From Actinomyces sp. (GTDB lineage Bacteria > Actinomycetota > Actinomycetes > Actinomycetales > Actinomycetaceae), in NCBI GenBank assembly GCA_012837655.1, contig DUQT01000242.1, positions 1 through 22,411 on the forward strand: a stretch of 22,411 nucleotides of DNA. The letters are read 5' to 3'. The position numbers were made by a program, and so were the translations under genes. This document shows, one piece after another, positions 14,624-19,675 of this stretch (position 1 is its first letter; each line of letters starts with the position of its first letter). The notes beneath the pieces are model-generated. The model was not told where the DNA came from. It saw only the letters and a program-made list of their open reading frames with translations, and searched no databases.

Positions 14624-15607
14624 TTAGTTTTCAATCCGAGCCGGCTGCGACGGTCCCGACGTGGTGAACGCGTTCGCGATGCCCGGCTGGTTTTTCAAGT
14701 GTTTTGCTAACTCCTGTGCGTGTTCGTGACTGCGTGCAAGCACCGCCACGGTCGGTCCGGAACCGGACAGAATCGAGGCCAGCGCATCAGTTTTTTCAAT
14801 CGCTTCCCACGCCTGGTTCAAGGTGGGATGCAACTCCCGGGCGGTCAGCTGCAGGTCATTTTCCAAGACCTGGCGCATAACACTGGCCCTTCCAAGAGCG
14901 GCCCGATCCTCGTGTCGAAGCTTGGTTGGCAGGGTTTCGCGGCCCCGCCCTCGAGAATCAAATTCCTTGAAAACTGCGGGCGTCGATAGGCCTTGCTGCA
15001 TTGTGACCATGACCCAGTGGTGCGTGGGCGTGGCATCGTCGTCAAGGCGCGTCATGTGATCGCCGTATCCAAGGCCCAAACTGATGCCACCCTGCAGGCA
15101 CGCGGGCACGTCCGCCCCCAAAGTTCGCCCGATTTCGTGCAGGGATTCATCGTCGAGGTCGAGACCGAGCGCCCGGTTCACGGCGACGAGGGTGGTGGCG
15201 GCGTCGGCGGACCCTCCGGCCATGCCTCCTGCGATTGGGATTCTTTTCGCTATTTCGATGTCGAGGACGTGGTCGGGTGCGAGGGTGTTGAGGCCGCGGC
15301 TCTTGGCTTCGTCGATTAGTGCGGCGGCGGCGCGCCAGGCTAGGTGGCGCGTCGGGTCAAGTTGCGCGAGCTCACTGAGTGCGCTCTCTGGTTCGCTACC
15401 AGTTTCCGGATGCACGGTGGTGACCACGATCGGGTAGTCGTGTGCCAGCACGTCAGTTCGGGCCTTGGGGCGAGTTTCGACAGTTGCGGTTTCGCGGATA
15501 TTCAGCGTTTCAAAGATCGAGTACAGCGGATGGTAGTTGCGTTCATCCGGTTTACCGACCAGCAAAACCAGGTTGACTTTGCCCGGGGCGGAAGCAATGA
15601 CTGTCAC
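14624..15607 (-). CDS. ispE: 4-diphosphocytidyl-2-C-methyl-D-erythritol kinase
   Basis: This is the fourth enzyme of the MEP pathway to isoprenoids; it phosphorylates CDP-ME with ATP in the cytoplasm. The protein has 327 residues and the GHMP-kinase features: the N-terminal SAPGKVNLVLLVG (6-18), the ATP-binding loop PIAGGMAGGSADAA (124-137) and the C-terminal LSGSGPTVAVL. The GTG at 15607 overlaps the rsmA stop in a GTGA junction, so translation is coupled to rsmA. Its own stop is one base before the ABC-F start. The order rpfB-rsmA-ispE matches other actinobacteria. The window therefore shows the organism uses the non-mevalonate route, at least in part. Confidence 0.97.
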   Translation of the reverse strand: MTVIASAPGKVNLVLLVGKPDERNYHPLYSIFETLNIRETATVETRPKARTDVLAHDYPIVVTTVHPETGSEPESALSELAQLDPTRHLAWRAAAALIDEAKSRGLNTLAPDHVLDIEIAKRIPIAGGMAGGSADAATTLVAVNRALGLDLDDESLHEIGRTLGADVPACLQGGISLGLGYGDHMTRLDDDATPTHHWVMVTMQQGLSTPAVFKEFDSRGRGRETLPTKLRHEDRAALGRASVMRQVLENDLQLTARELHPTLNQAWEAIEKTDALASILSGSGPTVAVLARSHEHAQELAKHLKNQPGIANAFTTSGPSQPARIEN

Positions 15608-16602
15608 GGCTTCACCTGGCTTTCGGCTGCTCGCGTGAGGTCGATGAACTCCTCGATGCTTAGGGTCTCTCCGCGGCGGCTCGGGTCAATCCCGGCCTGG
15701 AGCAGGAGTGCTTCGGCTTGCTCGGCTCCCCCAGCCCACTTCTTTAAAGCGGCACGAAGCGTCTTGCGACGCTGCGCGAATGCTACGTCAACGACTTCAA
15801 ACAGCAGTTGGCGACTGACGCCTGCAGTATCGGGGCCCTGTATCAGTGTTGTGTCAGAAGCTTGCCCGTCGGCGCCTTGGGCACCAGGGCCTGAGTTCGC
15901 GAGCGCTCGCCCGTCCGAATCTGACGTGGAGCTTGCATACCGCGTAATTCGCACGAGCGAAGAATCCACGTTCGGAACCGGCCAAAACACGTGTCGAGAG
16001 ATTGCCCCCGCCAGACGTGCATCGCCGTACCAGGCGACCTTCACCGATGGGACGCCGTAGATTTTCGCGCCCGGTTTCGCGCTCATTCTTTGCGCGACCT
16101 CGGTTTGCACCATGACTAGAAGTTCGGTGATGGAGGGGAAGTTTTCCAAGACTCCCAGCACTAGAGGCACCGCAATGTTGTAGGGCAGGTTGGCAACAAG
16201 TTTCGTCGGGGCTTCCCACTGCTTTGTTGAATCATCCGCGAACTTGGCCTCATTCAGCCTGTCCACAGTGTTCACCTTCAAAGCGTCAGCCTGCAGTACG
16301 CGCAGAGGCGCCCCCGGAGCATGCCCTTGTACGGTTGCCGGCAGAGCGGTCGCCAAAACCGGATCAATCTCAACAGCCGTTACGCGAGCACCGCCCTCCA
16401 ACAATCCCAACGTCAGTGATCCAAGGCCGGGACCGATTTCGAGGACGTGCTCGCCCTCGGAAATGTTCGCGGTGGCAACGATCTTGCGGACAGTGCCGGC
16501 GTCGTGAACGAAGTTCTGCCCAAGCGTCTTCGTGGGCTGGATTCTAAGCGCCGAGCAGATTTCTCGGACATTTGTCGGCGTCAACAGGTTCACTTCGTTC
16601 AT
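15604..16602 (-). CDS. rsmA: 16S rRNA (adenine1518-N6/adenine1519-N6)-dimethyltransferase
   Basis: This SAM-dependent enzyme (also called KsgA) dimethylates the two adjacent adenines near the 3' end of 16S rRNA during 30S maturation. Motifs are in order: TLGQNFVHD (26-34), motif I EIGPGLGS (55-62), the acidic ribose contact EID (78-80) and the catalytic motif NLPYN (138-142). The 332 residues are somewhat more than the usual 260-290; the excess is a Ser/Asp/Gly-rich insert at about 218-250 (SSTSDSDGRALANSGPGAQG) in the C-terminal part. The start is ATG at 16602 with no Shine-Dalgarno sequence, but TAAGAT sits at -12 to -7, suggesting a leaderless transcript. It overlaps ispE by four bases. 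Confidence 0.96.
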   Translation of the reverse strand: MNEVNLLTPTNVREICSALRIQPTKTLGQNFVHDAGTVRKIVATANISEGEHVLEIGPGLGSLTLGLLEGGARVTAVEIDPVLATALPATVQGHAPGAPLRVLQADALKVNTVDRLNEAKFADDSTKQWEAPTKLVANLPYNIAVPLVLGVLENFPSITELLVMVQTEVAQRMSAKPGAKIYGVPSVKVAWYGDARLAGAISRHVFWPVPNVDSSLVRITRYASSTSDSDGRALANSGPGAQGADGQASDTTLIQGPDTAGVSRQLLFEVVDVAFAQRRKTLRAALKKWAGGAEQAEALLLQAGIDPSRRGETLSIEEFIDLTRAAESQVKP

Positions 16603-16608
16603 GGGGCT

Positions 16609-16614
16609 ATCTTA
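16609..16614 (-). promoter_or_regulatory. Predicted -10 element of a leaderless rsmA transcript
   Basis: TAAGAT on the minus strand ends six bases before the rsmA ATG, so transcription would begin at the ATG itself. TTCGGA lies 18 bases further upstream as a weak -35. It falls between the rpfB terminator and rsmA, where a new promoter is needed. Confidence 0.42.
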
Positions 16615-16656
16615 CCGAGCGGCACGGACAACTCCGAAGCGAAAACGTCACGGCAC

Positions 16657-16689
16657 AAAAATGACGGCCGCCGAAGCGACCGTCATTTT
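16657..16689 (-). terminator. Intrinsic terminator of rpfB
   Basis: Inverted repeat AAAATGACGG (16658-16667) and CCGTCATTTT (16680-16689), with a 12-base loop, lies 23 bases after the rpfB stop. On the minus strand the second arm runs into TTTTT. It separates rpfB from rsmA. Confidence 0.85.
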
Positions 16690-16712
16690 CAGGCTTTCAG
16701 TTCGAAACTGGA

Positions 16713-17882
16713 TTACAGCAGTCCAAGAGCTGATGCGCATGCGGGCCACTGGCCCCAACCTGCGCGCTGCTGAAGGATCTGTGCGCGCTGGGTCTGCTCA
16801 GCTGCGGAAGCGTCGGACGGAAGTCCGCTACCGCCTACCGACTGCCAGGTCGAGAGCGAGAACTGGTAGAGGCCGTAGTAGCCATTACCGGTGTTCGTGG
16901 CCGGGTTTCCACCGGACTCACACTGGGCAAGAGCTGACCAGACACCCGCGGGAGCGGAACCAGTGCCAGCGCCCGGCTGCGGAGCCTGAGTTTCAGCCTG
17001 CGTGGGTTCGGGCTCAGCGGGGCGCTCCTTGGTGCCGTGCTCGACGATTTGGTCGACGGGCTCGGTGCGCTCCTGCTTAACCACACTGGAAACGAGGACC
17101 TCGTCTCCACGCTTCTGCTCGTACTTAACAGTCTTTTCAGACCCCTTCTTACCTTCTTGAACTACGCGAGATTCACCCTCGTACAGCTCATCAGTTTCGC
17201 GCTCGATGGTCTTGAAGTCGAGTTCCTTCTCCTCAGTCACAGTTCCGCGCTTCTGGCGGATCACGTTAACGACTGGGCCTTCAGCACCCGTCTCGAAGTA
17301 GACCTGATCGATCGGCGAAGGAGTTACCTTGGCCGCTTCCAAAATCTCAGTGATCGTTGCGTCCTTGGGGACGTCAACCGACTTGGACTTGCCATCTACG
17401 GACACCTGAACACTGCCAGCCCCACTAAGGACCGCGGGCAGTGCCGTGCGTTCAGCGGATCGGTTCGCAGCCACAACGACGTCACGACCAGAATCCGTGA
17501 GGACGTCCATGACTTCCTGTAGTGAACCAGCGGTAGACCAGATCTCCTGGTTTCCGTTATCTTCCTTGACCGTGTAGGCCTTGGCAGAAGTTACGGTGAT
17601 GGTCTGACCATCCGCAACGGAAGTTGACTTGGCAGGGCTGACGAGATCATGTTCGCCAACCTCAATGCCAGCTTTGTCAAGAGCATTAGCGACGGTTCCA
17701 CCCCAAACGGATACGGGCTTGGATACACCGTCGGCGTTCACAATAACGTTCGAGTGCGACGAGGCAACTGATACGCCTGCACCGACGACGAGTAGTAGCG
17801 CGGATGCGCCTGCAACTGCAGAGATCGTCTTGCGTGATGCGTTGGTTGCCCAACGTTGCGAAGAACTGTTGTGTTGCTTCAA
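16713..17882 (-). CDS. rpfB: Resuscitation-promoting factor RpfB-like transglycosylase
   Basis: This secreted or membrane-anchored muralytic enzyme has 389 residues and acts on the peptidoglycan glycan chain. An N-terminal hydrophobic segment (about 18-40) serves as signal or anchor. Three DUF348 repeats follow (about 46-85, 102-145, 158-197), then a G5 domain (205-285) and a Pro/Glu/Gln linker (287-311). The C-terminal RPF domain (312-389) contains ALAQCESGGNP with predicted catalytic Glu322, GYYGLYQFSLSTWQSVGG, and Cys321/Cys382 positioned for the conserved disulfide. The start is TTG at 17882 with GAGGA about seven bases upstream. It lies between tatD and rsmA exactly as in Mycobacterium tuberculosis. 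The gap to tatD is 127 bases and holds a dyad that may be a regulator site. Confidence 0.95.
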   Translation of the reverse strand: MKQHNSSSQRWATNASRKTISAVAGASALLLVVGAGVSVASSHSNVIVNADGVSKPVSVWGGTVANALDKAGIEVGEHDLVSPAKSTSVADGQTITVTSAKAYTVKEDNGNQEIWSTAGSLQEVMDVLTDSGRDVVVAANRSAERTALPAVLSGAGSVQVSVDGKSKSVDVPKDATITEILEAAKVTPSPIDQVYFETGAEGPVVNVIRQKRGTVTEEKELDFKTIERETDELYEGESRVVQEGKKGSEKTVKYEQKRGDEVLVSSVVKQERTEPVDQIVEHGTKERPAEPEPTQAETQAPQPGAGTGSAPAGVWSALAQCESGGNPATNTGNGYYGLYQFSLSTWQSVGGSGLPSDASAAEQTQRAQILQQRAGWGQWPACASALGLL

Positions 17883-17923
17883 GGGCTTTTCCTCTTGAGT
17901 AGATTTTCTAAACAGACACTACC

Positions 17924-17939
17924 GTAACCAGATTGTTAC
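17924..17939. promoter_or_regulatory. GTAAC-N6-GTTAC dyad upstream of rpfB
   Basis: A perfect 5-bp inverted repeat with a six-base spacer lies about 40 bases before the rpfB start, where a promoter is expected. The layout resembles the GTnAC-N6-GnnAC pattern described for GlnR-type response-regulator boxes; MtrA is the better-known rpfB regulator in mycobacteria. Which regulator binds, if any, is not shown by the sequence. Confidence 0.3.
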
Positions 17940-18009
17940 AGAAGAGTGAAGCGAATTAACGAAGTTCACACACCCAATGTTTGAGAGGTCACCACGCATC
18001 GGCTCAGTA

Positions 18010-18948
18010 CTACCAGGTTCCATACACTTCGTTCGTGTTCTTCTCGAGGCGTTCGCAAGCCACGTCCTCGGAAACATTCCACATTTCGGCCATGAAACGA
18101 ACCGTCAACGCCATCACGTAGGACGCGTTTGGCTGCCCGCGATACGGGACTGGCGTTAGATAAGGGGCGTCGGTTTCAACAAGGATTAATTCGGGTGGGA
18201 GGGCGTGGAACGCTTCCCTGAGTTCGTCGTTTGCCTTGAAGGTTAATGAACCTCCAAAGCTTGCGTACCAGCCGTTTTTGGCGCAGTGTTCTGCAAGTTC
18301 AACGCCCCCGGAGAAGCAGTGAAACACGATTGGCGTGTCCTTTTTATCTGCGCCGACGTCGTAGAGCACTTCCAGGCATTCGGCGTGAGCATCGCGATCG
18401 TGAATTTGGACAGGCAGGTCTCGCTTAAATCCCATTTGCAGGTGGGCGGCGAACGAATCCTGTGCCGCTTTCAGGCCGGAGTCCGCGGTGCGGAACATGT
18501 CCACGCCCGTCTCCCCCACCGCGACGACGGTTGGGTCGTCCAGGCGGCGGTCAACTTCCGCGAGCGCGTCCTCAAGCGGAATGTGGTGCTCCTTCTGGAA
18601 CGTCTCCAAGCCGTCCGGGCCCTTATCCAAGATGCCGGCGTGTAGCGGCGCTTCATTGGGGTGTAGGGCGAGTGCCGAACGAACAGCAGGCGTGTTCTCC
18701 CCTGCAGCCTGGTATTCGCGCGCGATCTCAAGCGTTGGATCGAAATCAGGAAGAGCACATCCAACCGTGATGATGCGGTGAACTCCGACCTCGTCTGCAC
18801 GGTGGAGCTGCTCTTCCAACGATAATTTCACGCCCTCCGCACGCGGAATCTCCCATTCACCAATGGGCAGGTGCGTGTGGTTATCCGTAACCGGTTTTGC
18901 AAGCGGCGCGGGCGTTTCGGGCCAGGGGCGGGGTTTTCTTTTACTCAC
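18010..18948 (-). CDS. tatD: TatD family metal-dependent hydrolase (DNase)
   Basis: This cytoplasmic TIM-barrel hydrolase has 312 residues, longer than the common 260 because of an N-terminal Pro-rich lead and an insert near 100-125. Metal and catalytic residues are all present: HTH (24-26), Glu in AVGETGVD (E146), His183 in QIHDRDAH, His210 in VFHCFSGG and Asp260 in LVETDAPYLTP. Members show 3'-5' DNase activity and some cleave D-tyrosyl-type or other substrates. The start is GTG at 18948, with an AGGA unusually close (two to three bases) and TAGGGT at -12 to -7, so a leaderless start is possible. It is followed by rpfB, as in other actinobacteria. Confidence 0.95.
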   Translation of the reverse strand: MSKRKPRPWPETPAPLAKPVTDNHTHLPIGEWEIPRAEGVKLSLEEQLHRADEVGVHRIITVGCALPDFDPTLEIAREYQAAGENTPAVRSALALHPNEAPLHAGILDKGPDGLETFQKEHHIPLEDALAEVDRRLDDPTVVAVGETGVDMFRTADSGLKAAQDSFAAHLQMGFKRDLPVQIHDRDAHAECLEVLYDVGADKKDTPIVFHCFSGGVELAEHCAKNGWYASFGGSLTFKANDELREAFHALPPELILVETDAPYLTPVPYRGQPNASYVMALTVRFMAEMWNVSEDVACERLEKNTNEVYGTW

Positions 18949-18954
18949 GTTCCT

Positions 18955-18960
18955 ACCCTA
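18955..18960 (-). promoter_or_regulatory. Possible -10 element immediately before tatD
   Basis: TAGGGT on the minus strand lies exactly at -12 to -7 relative to the tatD GTG. It fits TANNNT but no -35 box is evident, so confidence is low. Confidence 0.25.
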
Positions 18961-18976
18961 TCGCGCAGTTTTTTCG

Positions 18977-19073
18977 ATTTTCGAGGGCGGAGCTGCTTCG
19001 CCTTGACGGCTACGCTGCTTAGCCTTCGATGGCCTGTCTACGTCAATTTTCGAGGGCGGAGCTGCTTCGCCTT
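18977..19073. repeat. Two identical 28-bp direct repeats between tatD and the methyltransferase gene
   Basis: Perfect copies occupy 18977-19004 and 19046-19073 (69-base offset). Each starts ATTTTCGAGGGCGG and ends GCTTCGCCTT. Each can fold into an 8-bp stem (AGGGCGGA with TTCGCCTT, two G-T pairs) around GCTGC. The 18 bases following each copy are also similar (13 of 18), so the duplicated unit is larger than 28 bases. There is no T-run on either side in the right place for a standard terminator. Confidence 0.9.
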
Positions 19074-19084
19074 TGAGGGCGTCA

Positions 19085-19675
19085 CTACTTAGTCGCCACG
19101 ACGCCCGCCACTGGGAACAGCGAGTTGAACCGCCGCCCGGAATGCACCGTCCACCCGTGTTCTCTGAACATGGCGACGAACTCGCGCAGGTCCCAGGTCT
19201 CATGGTCTTTCCCGTTGACGACCTTGAGCCCGAGCTTTATTACCTCCGCCCGCTTCGTTCCCGTGACGAACGACGTCGCGATGAAGGAGCCGCCCGGCTT
19301 CAAAACGCGACTCGCCTCCGCAAGGATCCGCTCAGGATCCTGCACAACATGTAGCATGTTGGACGCGACAACCGCGTCAAATGACCCGTCCTCAAACGGA
19401 AGGTCGTGTGCGTCCGTCACTTCAAACGTCACGTTTTCGATGTCGACAGCCTTTCGGGCCTGTTTAATCATTTTCGAGGACGCGTCTGTAGCAATGAGTT
19501 CTCCACAAGCTGAAGCAATCCGCTCCGTGATATTTCCCGGACCGCATCCCAGCTCAAGCACCTTCATGGACGGGGAAACGAACGTGCGGATGAAAGTCTG
19601 CACGTGCGCATACCCCTGCCTATCCTGCGACACGAAAGGCTTATATACAGGGGCGACTACGTCCCAAATGCTCAA
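19085..19675 (-). CDS. Class I SAM-dependent methyltransferase
   Basis: This cytoplasmic methyltransferase has 196 residues and an unknown substrate. The Rossmann fold is marked by VLELGCGPGN (39-48), an acidic ribose contact in IATDASSKM, VTDAHDLPFEDGSFDAVVAS for motifs II and III, and LHVVQDPERILAEASRVLKPGG, typical of the UbiE/Methyltransf_11 group. The C-terminal part (WTVHSGRRFNSLFPVAGVVA) may form the substrate lid. The start is TTG at 19675, with GGAGG four bases upstream; it overlaps the yfhO stop in a TTGA junction, so it is translated after yfhO. Pairing with a YfhO-type membrane protein suggests a lipid, polymer or sugar substrate, but that is inference. Confidence 0.9.
   Translation of the reverse strand: MSIWDVVAPVYKPFVSQDRQGYAHVQTFIRTFVSPSMKVLELGCGPGNITERIASACGELIATDASSKMIKQARKAVDIENVTFEVTDAHDLPFEDGSFDAVVASNMLHVVQDPERILAEASRVLKPGGSFIATSFVTGTKRAEVIKLGLKVVNGKDHETWDLREFVAMFREHGWTVHSGRRFNSLFPVAGVVATK

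Noticed and set aside
15344..16060. A 238-residue plus-strand ORF
   Set aside because: It is antisense across ispE and rsmA, both recognised by catalytic motifs.
18958..19203. A minus-strand ORF with repeated GEAAPPSKI
   Set aside because: The repeat is simply the 28-bp DNA duplication read in one frame, and the ORF overlaps the methyltransferase gene in another frame.
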